Shown here piece after piece: positions 52,266-59,814 of a stretch of DNA of 64,000 nt (positions within the stretch are counted from its first letter, which is position 1; each line of letters starts with the position of its first letter). Location of the stretch: the NCBI RefSeq assembly GCF_016861975.1, contig NZ_BOMB01000029.1, forward strand, positions 62,001 to 126,000, written 5' to 3'. Below the pieces are notes generated by a model. That model was not told the origin of the DNA. It ran no database searches and worked only from the letters and a program-made list of their open reading frames with translations. The DNA comes from Actinocatenispora rupis. Its GTDB lineage: Bacteria > Actinomycetota > Actinomycetes > Mycobacteriales > Micromonosporaceae. The translations under genes were made by a program, and so were the position numbers.

Positions 52266-54065
52266 TCAGCCGAGGTTGCTGCCGAGGATCCGGGCGACGG
52301 GCCGGCGGGCACCGATCCGGGCCGGCACGGTCGCGAGCACCGCGGCCCCGAGTACGACGGCCGCGCCGGTGAGCAGCAGCGACCAGCCGGGTGGCGTGAC
52401 GGTGGTGGGGGCGACGAGCCAGTAGAGGCCGACGCCGACGGGCATGCCGATCGCGACGCCGGCGACGGCGGACGGCAGTTGGGCGATGGCGAGCGCGCCG
52501 GTGACCTGCCCCGGTGTGGCGCCGAACGCGCGGGCGACGGCCAGCGAGCGCCGCGCGTCGAGCGCGGTCGACCAGGTGATGACAACCGTGTTCAGCGCGG
52601 CCAGGACGAGGAGCGCGACGGCGAGGACGACGATCGTGTGATGCGTACGGCCGAGGCGCAGCGCGCGTTGCGCCATGATGAAGTCGTCGCCGTACCAGGG
52701 GATGTCGTCGGTCTGGAAGTGCCAGGTCAGCAGGCCGGCGACCGGGGCGGCGGCGGTGGCGAGACCGGCGGCGGCGAGCACCGCGCGGCGCACCCGGCGG
52801 GCCGCCAGCCGCAGCCCGAGCATCACCGGTACGGGCAGCCAACCGGCGAGTCCGGTCAGCCCGGCCGGGTGCTGCAACGGGCGGGCGGTACCGGCGAGCG
52901 CGGGCACCGTGGCGGTCCGGGCCACGCGTACGGCCGGGCCCAGCGTGGTCAGCAGCGCCACCAGCAATGCCAGCGTGCCCACCGCGATCGCCGTACCGGG
53001 GGTGACGGGGGCGGTGGCGGCCAGCAGGCTGCCGGTCGGGTTGGCCAGCGCCGGCACGGCCAGCCACGCCACCGCGAGCCCGATCCCCGCCGCCACCAGC
53101 GCCAGCACCAGGTACTCCGCGAACAGCACCGCCGCGACGAGTCCGGGCGTGGCGCCGGCGGCCTTGAGCAGCCCGGCCCGGCGTACCTGCTCGGTGGCGC
53201 GCAGTGCGGCGAGGCTGGCGAGGCCGGCGACGGCGGTGACGGCGAGCAGCCAGGCGCCGATCACCAGCGTCGACTGGCTGTCGGCGAGGATCACGTCGTT
53301 CTGCGCGCTGATCTCCTGCCACGGCCGCGTGCTCAGCCGTACGGACCGGTCGGCGTGCGCGTCGGACCAGTCGGCCACCCGTTGCCGGAACGCGTCCGTG
53401 GCGGCCGGGTCGGCGAGGGTGAGGTCGAGCGCGTAGTTGGGCGGCCATTCGTCCGAGGACATCGTCCGGATGTCGTTGTCCGCCAACCAGATCAGGCCGC
53501 TGCCGTCGTTCGGGCCCAGGTGCTCGCCCTCGAACGGGTACACGCTGGTGGCGGCGGTGACGGCGATCCCGACGACGGGGAAGCGCCGGCCGGCGACGGT
53601 GATCCGGTCGCCGACCCGTACGCCGAGCGCGGTGGCGAAGCCGCGTTCCAGCACGGCACCGCCGGGCCGTACCCAGTGGCCGGACGTCACGTACGGCTGG
53701 TCGACGGTCGCGGGTGCGGTGTCCCGGCCCTGCACCGACGCCTGCGCCGGCCGGCCACCCGCCCGGACCGTCGTGTGCAGCACCCGGTACGGCCCGCCGT
53801 GCCCGGTCACCCCGGGCATCCGGGCCAGGTCGGCCAGCGCCGCCCGGTCGGCGCTGCCGTCCGTACCGGTGACGACCGCCAGGTCCGGGCCGCGCGTCGC
53901 CGCCCGGGTCCGCTCGTACTGTCCGGTGTTGGCGTCGCTCAGCGACATGCCCACCGCGAGCGCCGCGGTCGCGGCACCGACCGCGACCAGGAACACGCCG
54001 GCGTGCAGCGGCCGGTGGCGCAGGTCGGCCAGGATCAGCCGGCAGGCCAGGATCAGCTGCCCCAT
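52266..54065 (-). CDS. FtsX-like ABC permease (MacB/BceB class)
   Basis: A 599-residue permease with an N-terminal helix (LHAGVFLVAVGAATAALAVG), a large external domain of about 210 residues containing LGVRVGDRITVAGRRFPVVG, then three helices with the FtsX core (LAVTAVAGLASLAALRATEQ, VRRAGLLKAAGATPG). A second half repeats the pattern (ALNTVVITWSTALDARRSLA, VARAFGATPGQVTGAL). The doubled core is typical of a single-gene permease of this class, which moves no substrate through the membrane but transmits ATPase motion. It extends from ATG 54065 and is 5 bases behind its ATPase. Confidence 0.93.
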   Translation of the reverse strand: MGQLILACRLILADLRHRPLHAGVFLVAVGAATAALAVGMSLSDANTGQYERTRAATRGPDLAVVTGTDGSADRAALADLARMPGVTGHGGPYRVLHTTVRAGGRPAQASVQGRDTAPATVDQPYVTSGHWVRPGGAVLERGFATALGVRVGDRITVAGRRFPVVGIAVTAATSVYPFEGEHLGPNDGSGLIWLADNDIRTMSSDEWPPNYALDLTLADPAATDAFRQRVADWSDAHADRSVRLSTRPWQEISAQNDVILADSQSTLVIGAWLLAVTAVAGLASLAALRATEQVRRAGLLKAAGATPGLVAAVLFAEYLVLALVAAGIGLAVAWLAVPALANPTGSLLAATAPVTPGTAIAVGTLALLVALLTTLGPAVRVARTATVPALAGTARPLQHPAGLTGLAGWLPVPVMLGLRLAARRVRRAVLAAAGLATAAAPVAGLLTWHFQTDDIPWYGDDFIMAQRALRLGRTHHTIVVLAVALLVLAALNTVVITWSTALDARRSLAVARAFGATPGQVTGALAIAQLPSAVAGVAIGMPVGVGLYWLVAPTTVTPPGWSLLLTGAAVVLGAAVLATVPARIGARRPVARILGSNLG

Positions 54066-54070
54066 GCGCG

Positions 54071-54811
54071 TCAGCCGCCCAGGCCGAGCAGGTCGCCGAG
54101 TCCGCCCGTCGACGCCGCCGGCAGGTGTACGTCGTCGACGAACCTGCCGTCGCGCATCGACACCACGCGGTCCGCGGTGGCCGCGACGCGCTCGTCGTGC
54201 GTGACGATCACGAGCGTCTGCCCCGTACTCCGCAGGCTGTCGAACAACCGCAGTACGTCGTTCGTCGCGGCGGTGTCCAGGTTTCCCGTCGGCTCGTCCG
54301 CGAGTACGGCCAGCGGCGCGTTGCTCAGCGCGCGGGCGATCGCGACCCGTTGCCGCTGCCCGCCGGACAGCTGCGCCGGAAGCCGCTGCGCCCGGTCGGC
54401 GAGCCCGACGCGGTCCAGCAGGTCGAGCGCGCGCCGCCGCGCCGTCCGCGGCGTACGCCCGGCCAGCAGCGCCGGCAGCTCCACGTTCTGCACCGCGGAC
54501 AGCTCCTCCATCAGGTGGAAGTCCTGGAACACGAAGCCGATCGCGCGGCGCCGCAGCCGGGCCAGTGCCCGCTCCCCGAGCCGGTCGATCCGCCGGCCGG
54601 CCAGCCAGAGTTCGCCGGCGCTGACCCGTTCCAGGCCGCCGAGCAGGTGCAGCAGGGTGGACTTGCCGCAGCCGCTCGGGCCGGTGACCGCCAGCGTCTG
54701 CCCCGCCGGTACGTCCAGGTCGACCTCGTCGACCGCGCGCGTCCGGGCCTGCCCCTCGCCGTGCACCTTGGACAGCCCGCGCGCCCGGATCGCGAGCGTC
54801 CCGCCCGTCAC
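54071..54811 (-). CDS. ABC transporter ATP-binding protein (MacB/LolD class)
   Basis: A 246-residue ATPase: Walker A VTGPSGCGKSTLLHLLGGLE, Q-loop FVFQDFHLMEELSAVQNVEL, signature LSGGQRQRVAIARALSNAPL, Walker B AVLADEPTGNLD, His switch LVIVTHDERVA. The LLGGLE and DEPTGNLD features are typical of the MacB/LolD class that pairs with FtsX-type permeases. GTG 54811 overlaps the PadR stop. It is the middle gene of a PadR-ATPase-permease operon resembling antibiotic resistance or peptide-export modules. Confidence 0.95.
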   Translation of the reverse strand: MTGGTLAIRARGLSKVHGEGQARTRAVDEVDLDVPAGQTLAVTGPSGCGKSTLLHLLGGLERVSAGELWLAGRRIDRLGERALARLRRRAIGFVFQDFHLMEELSAVQNVELPALLAGRTPRTARRRALDLLDRVGLADRAQRLPAQLSGGQRQRVAIARALSNAPLAVLADEPTGNLDTAATNDVLRLFDSLRSTGQTLVIVTHDERVAATADRVVSMRDGRFVDDVHLPAASTGGLGDLLGLGG

Positions 54812-55335
54812 GACCGCTCCCCGTGGCCCGACCAGACCCGTTCGCAGGACTCCAGCCAGCGCAGGTCGGCGCGCAGCCGGAGGACGACACCCTCCAGCAG
54901 CAGCCCGGCCATCGAACCGTCCGCCTCGGCCAGCGCCGCCCGCTGCGCGTCCCGCAGCCGGCGCATCAGTTCGCGCCGGTGGGCGTCGATCAGGGTCAGC
55001 GGGTCGGCCAGCCGCGCCGCCCGCGCCGCCGCCAACTTCAGATGGAACTCGGCCAGCTCGGGCCGCGGCGTCCAGCTCACCTCCGCCAGCCAGTCGGCGA
55101 CCCGGCGGTGGCCGGCCGCGGTCAGGTCGTACACCTTGCGGTCGGGTCGGTCGGGCCGGCCGCCGGTGCGCGCGCTCGACACCAGGCCGGCCTTCTCCAG
55201 CCGGGTGAGCGTCACGTACACCTGGCCGGAGTTGAGCGTGTCGCCGAGCGGGCCGAGCGCCGCCCGGAGCCGTTGGCGCAGCTCGTACCCGTGTGAGGGT
55301 TCCTTCGCCAGCAGCGCCAGCACCACGTCCTGCAC
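54808..55335 (-). CDS. PadR-family regulator
   Basis: A 175-residue PadR regulator with the winged helix at the N terminus (DVVLALLAKEPSHGYELRQR, GQVYVTLTRLEKAGLVSSAR) and a helical C-terminal dimerisation part (WTPRPELAEFHLKLAAARAA). PadR repressors of the LmrR/AphA type often control the ABC genes downstream of them. An inverted repeat precedes it. Its stop overlaps the ATPase GTG (GTGA), so the three genes are one operon, autoregulated by the exported compound. Confidence 0.94.
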   Translation of the reverse strand: MQDVVLALLAKEPSHGYELRQRLRAALGPLGDTLNSGQVYVTLTRLEKAGLVSSARTGGRPDRPDRKVYDLTAAGHRRVADWLAEVSWTPRPELAEFHLKLAAARAARLADPLTLIDAHRRELMRRLRDAQRAALAEADGSMAGLLLEGVVLRLRADLRWLESCERVWSGHGERS

Positions 55336-55345
55336 CGCACCACCC

Positions 55346-55375
55346 CTAACCGTTACCCATATAGATAGCGGTTAG
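55346..55375. promoter_or_regulatory. PadR operator/promoter inverted repeat
   Basis: CTAACCG, 16 AT-rich bases including TATAGATA, then CGGTTAG form perfect 7-base arms just upstream of the PadR start. The spacer can hold the -10 element of the operon. Confidence 0.75.
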
Positions 55376-55439
55376 CCCCCGCCTCCGTCAACCGACACAC
55401 CGCCATCGACCCTGGTACGACCGGCCGCACGCGGCCGCG

Positions 55440-55454
55440 TTCCCTTGCGTACCA
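55440..55454. repeat. Second copy of the 15-base repeat (TTCCCTTGCGTACCA)
   Basis: Identical to 33131-33145 and likewise followed by GGGAT and preceded about 30 bases upstream by CCCTGGTAC. It lies in the gap between PadR and the VOC-type gene. Confidence 0.6.
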
Positions 55455-55573
55455 GGGGATTCCGGTGTCGGGTGGGGCCGAGCGGAACGGCCGCGGGTCC
55501 TGGGGCCCGGTCGGGCGTGCGGCAGCGCGCACCCCGCGCCGGCCCGCCACACGCAACACGCGGCGGGCGGACG

Positions 55574-55586
55574 GTCCACAGTGGAC
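55574..55586. repeat. Third copy of the 13-base palindrome
   Basis: GTCCACAGTGGAC, three bases beyond the stop of the minus-strand VOC-family gene. The other copies are at 29489 and 32556. Confidence 0.7.
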
Positions 55587-55589
55587 GGA

Positions 55590-55952
55590 TCAGCGGGTGA
55601 GGCAGAAGGGGTGGCCGGCCGGATCCAGGAGTACGCGGAAGCGGTCGGGGTCCGGCTGCGGGTCCGGCCGGGTGGCGCCCAGCGCGAGCAGCCGCGCCTC
55701 CGCCTCGTCCAGGTCGTCGACGCGGAAGTCCAGGTGCAGCTGCTGCGGTACCTGCTGGCCCGGCCACCGCGGCGCCGTGTACCCGTCGACGCGCTGGAAG
55801 CCGACGAAGAAGCCGTCCGCGCCGACCAGCCCGGCGAACTCGGCGTCCGACTTCGGGTGCCGGGCGAGCCCGGTCGCCCGGTGGTAGAAGTCCGCCAGCG
55901 CCATCGGGTCGTTGCAGTCCAGCGTCACCGCGCACAGGGACATCAGCGCCAC
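55590..55952 (-). CDS. VOC-superfamily (glyoxalase/bleomycin-resistance-like) protein
   Basis: A 120-residue single-domain vicinal-oxygen-chelate protein. It begins CAVTLDCNDPMALADFYHRA, has the middle strand FVGFQRVDGYTAPRWPGQ, then QQLHLDFRVDDLDEAEARLL, and ends DPAGHPFCL. Metal-ligand candidates are His in QLHLDF and the closing region. Members may bind or break small toxic molecules. GTG 55952 is preferred because GGAGGAGG lies five bases upstream; ATG 55943 would give 117 residues. Confidence 0.9.
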   Translation of the reverse strand: MALMSLCAVTLDCNDPMALADFYHRATGLARHPKSDAEFAGLVGADGFFVGFQRVDGYTAPRWPGQQVPQQLHLDFRVDDLDEAEARLLALGATRPDPQPDPDRFRVLLDPAGHPFCLTR

Positions 55953-56157
55953 CGCAACCTCCTCCGTCGTCCGGCAACACGCTACGGCGTGTCTCTGCCG
56001 GTACGGAACGCGGCGATCCCGACGCCCGGTCGGGTACGGGGCGGACAGCGGCGGCGCGGCCGTGTCAGCCGACGCGTCAGTACGGTGGCTGCCCGGTGTC
56101 AGGGCGGCCGGCGACCGTGGGACACACAAGACGCCACGAGCACAGGAGTTGAGCACG

Positions 56158-56832
56158 ATGCAGACCTTCGACACCCGGTCCCCGATCACCGCCATCCTCG
56201 ACATCCCCGCGGGGCGCGTGCTGTTCACCGCCTCCGACCGGACCGACACCACCGTCGAGGTACGCCCGGTCGACGCCGGCAAGGGCCGCGACGTGCGGCT
56301 CGCGAACCAGACGACCGTGGAGTACGCGGACGGGGTGCTGCGGATCCGGGCGGAGACGAGCATGCGGCACCAGATCTTCGGGCCGTCCGGCTCGGTCGAG
56401 GTGACGGTCCAGCTGCCCACCGGGTCGCGCGTCGAGGCGCGGACGGCGAGCGCCGAGTTCCGCACCGTCGGCCGCCTCGGCGACATCGCGTACGACAGCT
56501 CGCACGGGACGATCACCGTCGACGAGGCGGCGAGCGTACGGCTGACGACGGCTGCCGGCGACGTGTCGGTCGGTCACGTCGACGGCTCCGCCGAGATCCG
56601 TACCAGCAAGGGCGACATCGCGGTGACCGAGGCGGCGCGTGGCGTCGTCACGATGCGTACCGACGCGGGCAACCTGTCGATCGGCGCCGCGCCCGGCGTC
56701 TCGGTGTCGCTGGACGCCGGCACCTCGTACGGGCGGATCGTCAACTCGCTCACCAACGGCGACGGTGCGCACGCCGAGCTGGACATCCGCGCGACCACCT
56801 CGTACGGCAACATCACCGCGCGCAGCCTGTGA
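56158..56832 (+). CDS. DUF4097-family beta-helix protein
   Basis: A 224-residue protein with short repeated beta strands, typical of the DUF4097 family: ITAILDIPAGRVLFTASDRT, then SVEVTVQLPTGSRVEARTAS, FRTVGRLGDIAYDSSHGTI, VRLTTAAGDVSVGHVDG, IRTSKGDIAVTEAARG and the end TTSYGNITARSL. Each turn carries a G-D/N-I/V pattern that should stack into a right-handed beta-solenoid. No signal peptide is visible, so it is probably cytoplasmic. Function is unknown, but family members are often in regulator operons. Confidence 0.9.
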   Translation: MQTFDTRSPITAILDIPAGRVLFTASDRTDTTVEVRPVDAGKGRDVRLANQTTVEYADGVLRIRAETSMRHQIFGPSGSVEVTVQLPTGSRVEARTASAEFRTVGRLGDIAYDSSHGTITVDEAASVRLTTAAGDVSVGHVDGSAEIRTSKGDIAVTEAARGVVTMRTDAGNLSIGAAPGVSVSLDAGTSYGRIVNSLTNGDGAHAELDIRATTSYGNITARSL

Positions 56833-56844
56833 GCGGTACCCGAC

Positions 56845-56878
56845 CGGCCGCGGCCCCGTGCGAACGGGGCCGCGGCCG
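56845..56878. terminator. Bidirectional GC hairpin terminator
   Basis: A perfect 15-base stem (56845-56859 with 56864-56878) with loop GCGA lies between the DUF4097 gene and the converging DedA gene. Confidence 0.85.
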
Positions 56879-56887
56879 TGCGTCCGG

Positions 56888-57586
56888 CTACCCGTCCGCG
56901 CGGTCGAGTTCCGGGGTGTCGCGCGCCGGCCCGGCGGCACGGCGCCGTCGTACGAGTCGGGACGCGATGAAGTAGGCAATGGCGAGGATGAACAGGCCGA
57001 TGACGGCTTTGGAGAAGATGCCGCCGTATTCCTCGACCTTGGTCCAGTTGGCGCCGAGTCCGTAGCCGGCGAGGACGAAGATGGTGTTCCAGATGACGCT
57101 GCCGGCGGCGGTGTACAGCACGAACTTGGGCAGGGACATGCGTTCCAGCCCGGCCGGGATGGAGATCAGGCTGCGGATCACGGGGACCATGCGGCCGAAG
57201 AAGACGGCCTTGGCGCCGTGTTTGCGGAAGAAGCGTTCGGTTTTTTCGACCTCTTCCGGTTTGACCAGCGGGATCTTCGCGGCCCAGCCCATGACGCGTT
57301 CGCGGCCGAACGCGGCGCCGATGTAGTACATGACGACGGAGCCGACGATGGAGCCGATGGTGGTCCAGACCAGCGCGGCGTAGAGGTTGATGCTGCCGCG
57401 GCTGGCGGCGAATCCGGCCAGCGGGAGGATCACTTCGCTGGGGAGTACGGGGATGATGCTGTCGAGGGCGTTGGCCAGGCCGGCGCCGGGGCTGCCGAGC
57501 AGGTCCATGAACCTGGTGGCCCAGTCGGCGACGAGCCCGGCGAGTCCGCTGGTGTGGCCCGCGTCCGCGAGCAGCGTGCCGGTCAT
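56888..57586 (-). CDS. DedA-family membrane protein (VTT domain)
   Basis: A 232-residue DedA protein. The VTT fold shows ALDSIIPVLPSEVILPLAGF, GSIVGSVVMYYIGAAFGRER and the conserved FFGRMVPVIRSLISIPAGLE with the Arg residues needed for function. Several DedA proteins translocate undecaprenyl phosphate or phospholipids across the membrane. ATG 57586 is 76 bases behind the M56 peptidase gene on the same strand, so it can be the third gene of the BlaI operon. A second, diverged DedA is at 59811. Confidence 0.93.
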   Translation of the reverse strand: MTGTLLADAGHTSGLAGLVADWATRFMDLLGSPGAGLANALDSIIPVLPSEVILPLAGFAASRGSINLYAALVWTTIGSIVGSVVMYYIGAAFGRERVMGWAAKIPLVKPEEVEKTERFFRKHGAKAVFFGRMVPVIRSLISIPAGLERMSLPKFVLYTAAGSVIWNTIFVLAGYGLGANWTKVEEYGGIFSKAVIGLFILAIAYFIASRLVRRRRAAGPARDTPELDRADG

Positions 57587-57662
57587 GCCCGCGTACCCGG
57601 GACGGTGCGCTCGGTGGGTCGACGGTGCTGCATGCGGCGATTCCCTTCCGTGGTGCGGTGCG

Positions 57663-58610
57663 TCATTGCCGGGTGCGGGTGGCGGCGGCGACGAGCGCGT
57701 GGTGGTGCGGCAGGGCCGCGTGTTCGAACAGGTCCTCGACGGTGCGTTCGACGCCGACGGCGCCGAGCGCACCCGCGGCGAGGACGAGTACGAGCGCGAA
57801 CGCCAGGGCGGGCCGGCGGCGCGGCGGCGGGCCGAGCAGCGCCCGGACCCGTTGCGGCACATGGCCTCCGGCAGCCGCGGGCAGTGCCGTACCCACCCGG
57901 TGCCCGCGTACGGCGAGGGCGGCGGTGGCGACGGCGCGGGCCACGAGCCGGCGGTCGCCGACCGTACCGGCGGCGTCCTCGTCGGCCCAGCGTTCGGTGG
58001 CCTGGGCGACGGTGCCGGCGGTGGCGCGCAGCAGCGGGTTGACGGCGGCGGCGAGGTCGGCGGCGAGGCGCCACCAGGCGTGCCGGTGGGCCAGGTGGGA
58101 CCGTTCGTGGGCGAGCAGCGCGGCGCGCTGCCGGTCGTCCAGGGCGGACAGCAGGGCGGTGGTGACGACGATCCGGCCGACGAGTTCCGGTGTGGTGAAC
58201 GCGTCCGGTACGGCCGAGTCGACGATCGCGACCTGCCCGGGCCCCGCCAGCCGCCGGTACGCCAGGTGCACCTCGACGAGCGCCCGGCAGCGGCGTACGG
58301 CGAGGCGCAGGCCGAGTACGACGAGCGGGGCGAGCAGGGCTCCGGCCGCGACCCCCACGACGGGCGGTACGGGGGAGTCCGCGCCGAGGCGTACGGGTGA
58401 CCAGCGGCCGAGTTCGGCGACCTCGCCGATCTGCGCGACCCACAGGAACGCGAGGACGGACAGCGCGAACCCGCCGCAGGCCGCGGCGACCACGGCCCCG
58501 CCGGCGAGCAGCCGGGTCGCCGCGGCCGGAGGCAGCCGCCGCCCCGCGGCCGGGGCCACCGCCCCGAACGCCAGGCAGGCGCCGAGGCACACCACCAGCG
58601 CGGTGATCAC
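57663..58610 (-). CDS. M56-family metallopeptidase (BlaR1-like)
   Basis: A 315-residue membrane peptidase with four or five helices and the zinc motif HERSH (His168-Glu169-His172). Downstream ATERWADEDAAGTVGDRRLV carries the further Glu ligand. No penicillin-binding sensor domain follows, as in the 316-residue mycobacterial BlaR. It should cleave the BlaI repressor on signal and so release its targets. GTG 58610 overlaps the natural end of blaI (GTGA), which shows translational coupling. Confidence 0.94.
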   Translation of the reverse strand: MITALVVCLGACLAFGAVAPAAGRRLPPAAATRLLAGGAVVAAACGGFALSVLAFLWVAQIGEVAELGRWSPVRLGADSPVPPVVGVAAGALLAPLVVLGLRLAVRRCRALVEVHLAYRRLAGPGQVAIVDSAVPDAFTTPELVGRIVVTTALLSALDDRQRAALLAHERSHLAHRHAWWRLAADLAAAVNPLLRATAGTVAQATERWADEDAAGTVGDRRLVARAVATAALAVRGHRVGTALPAAAGGHVPQRVRALLGPPPRRRPALAFALVLVLAAGALGAVGVERTVEDLFEHAALPHHHALVAAATRTRQ

Positions 58611-58983
58611 CGGGCACCGTCCCGCCGGAGGGCGGCGAGCAGGTCGCCGAGCAGGCGCTCGTGTCGTCGGACAGTACGTCGACGAAACGGGCGAGTACGG
58701 CGGCGCGGTCCTCGCCGGAGTCGAGCAGCCGGCCCATCCGCCGGGCGGTGAGTTCGGCCCGGTCGGCGACCGCCGCGTACGCGTACGCCCGGCCGGTGCG
58801 GTGGCGCGCGGCGAGCCCGTACCCGACGAGCCTGGTCAGTACGGTCGTGACGGTCGTGTACGCCCAGCCGCCGCCGAGCGCGCCGCGTACCTGGGCGGGG
58901 GTCATGGCGGTGCCTGCCTCGGTCAGCACCTGCCAGACCCGGTGGGTCAGTCCGGCCGTGCTGTCGTGTGCCCCGTCGCCCAT
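58607..58983 (-). pseudogene. blaI: BlaI/MecI-family repressor, frame-disrupted near 58661
   Basis: From ATG 58983 the frame gives the MecI/BlaI winged helix (LTHRVWQVLTEAGTAMTPAQ, WAYTTVTTVLTRLVGYGLAA, RHRTGRAYAYAAVADRAEL) and the dimer helix RAAVLARFVDVLSDD. After that the frame fails. The expected end ERLLGDLLAALRRDGAR and a stop at 58607-58609 that overlaps the M56 GTG lie in another frame. One missing or two extra bases at 58661-58662 restore a protein of about 125 residues. Either this strain has a repressor with an altered tail, or the sequence has an error. The DNA-binding domain itself is intact. Predicted operators lie immediately upstream. Confidence 0.8.
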
Positions 58984-59000
58984 CGCCCGCCTCCCCGCAA

Positions 59001-59021
59001 CTACGACAGCGAGTGTAGTAG
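59001..59021. promoter_or_regulatory. BlaI-type operator 1
   Basis: CTACGACA, five bases, TGTAGTAG forms an inverted repeat with one arm mismatch, like the TACTACA/TGTAGTA boxes of BlaI. It lies 17 bases before the blaI ATG. Confidence 0.75.
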
Positions 59022-59022
59022 T

Positions 59023-59037
59023 AGTGTCTACGACACT
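59023..59037. promoter_or_regulatory. BlaI-type operator 2
   Basis: AGTGTC-TAC-GACACT, perfect 6-base arms, directly beside operator 1 in the gap between blaI and the PAP2 gene. A further TGTAGTAGT half-site follows at about 59042. Confidence 0.75.
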
Positions 59038-59103
59038 CAACTGTAGTAGTCGAGGTGGTCGGCGCGTCCCGGGCCGGGGCGCTCGCCGGTGGGGAGCGCA
59101 GAC

Positions 59104-59814
59104 ATGCGCCAGCACGAAGCGTTGATCTGGCTGACTGCCTACCTTGGCAGGCATGGGACGGCCGCGGACCGGGCCCTGTTCCGGGACACCGACCACCTGG
59201 CCGCCACGACCGGGTGGGCCCACGGGTTCATGGCCGCGTACGCCCTGTGGGGCGGTCTGGTGGCGCTCGCGGTGATCTGGGTGGTCTGCTGGCTGGTCGC
59301 CCGGCGCCGCGACGACGCCCGGCGGTCCCTCGCCGCCGTCGTACTGACCGGGGTAGCGGCGGTGGCCGGGCTCGCGCTCAACCAGCTCGCCGGGGCGCTC
59401 GTCGACCGGCCCCGGCCGTACGTGGCGATGCCGCACGTCCTGGTGTTGCTCGACCGTACGGGCGATCCGTCGTTCCCGTCGGACCACGCCGTCGTCGCCG
59501 GGGCGGTCGCCGCCGGGCTGCTGCTGGTGTCCCGACGCTGGGGCTCCGCCGCCGTCGTACTGGCCGCGTTCCTTGCGTTCGCGCGGGTGTACTGCGGCGT
59601 GCACTACCCGCTGGACGTGATCGGCGGCCTGCTCCTCGGCGCCGCCGTCGCCGCCCTGCTCGTACTGTCGGCCGCGCGGGGTGCGGTGGCGCGGCTGCTG
59701 GCGACCCTGTCCCGTACGCCGCTGCGACCGGTGCTGACCGCGACGCCGACCCGCACGGCCGGGTCGTACCCGGTGGTTCGCGCGGAGATGGTGCCGGGGG
59801 GCCGACACCGGTGA
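59104..59814 (+). CDS. PAP2-family phosphatase
   Basis: A 236-residue membrane phosphatase with six helices. The three active-site motifs are present: LVDRPRPYVAM (Arg-Pro), SFPSDHAVVAGAVAAGL (PSDH) and RVYCGVHYPLDVIGG (Arg and catalytic His). It is of BcrC/UppP-like size and can hydrolyse undecaprenyl diphosphate or phosphatidic acids. ATG 59104 has GGTGGGGAG upstream; an in-frame GTG at 59089 is less likely. The stop overlaps the DedA GTG. The BlaI-type operators upstream suggest induction by wall antibiotics. Confidence 0.92.
   Translation: MRQHEALIWLTAYLGRHGTAADRALFRDTDHLAATTGWAHGFMAAYALWGGLVALAVIWVVCWLVARRRDDARRSLAAVVLTGVAAVAGLALNQLAGALVDRPRPYVAMPHVLVLLDRTGDPSFPSDHAVVAGAVAAGLLLVSRRWGSAAVVLAAFLAFARVYCGVHYPLDVIGGLLLGAAVAALLVLSAARGAVARLLATLSRTPLRPVLTATPTRTAGSYPVVRAEMVPGGRHR

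Noticed and set aside
57583-59808. A long minus-strand frame that includes the blaI start
   Set aside because: Only the first ~110 codons after ATG 58983 are blaI. The rest is shadow over the M56 gene, and upstream it is antisense to the PAP2 gene.
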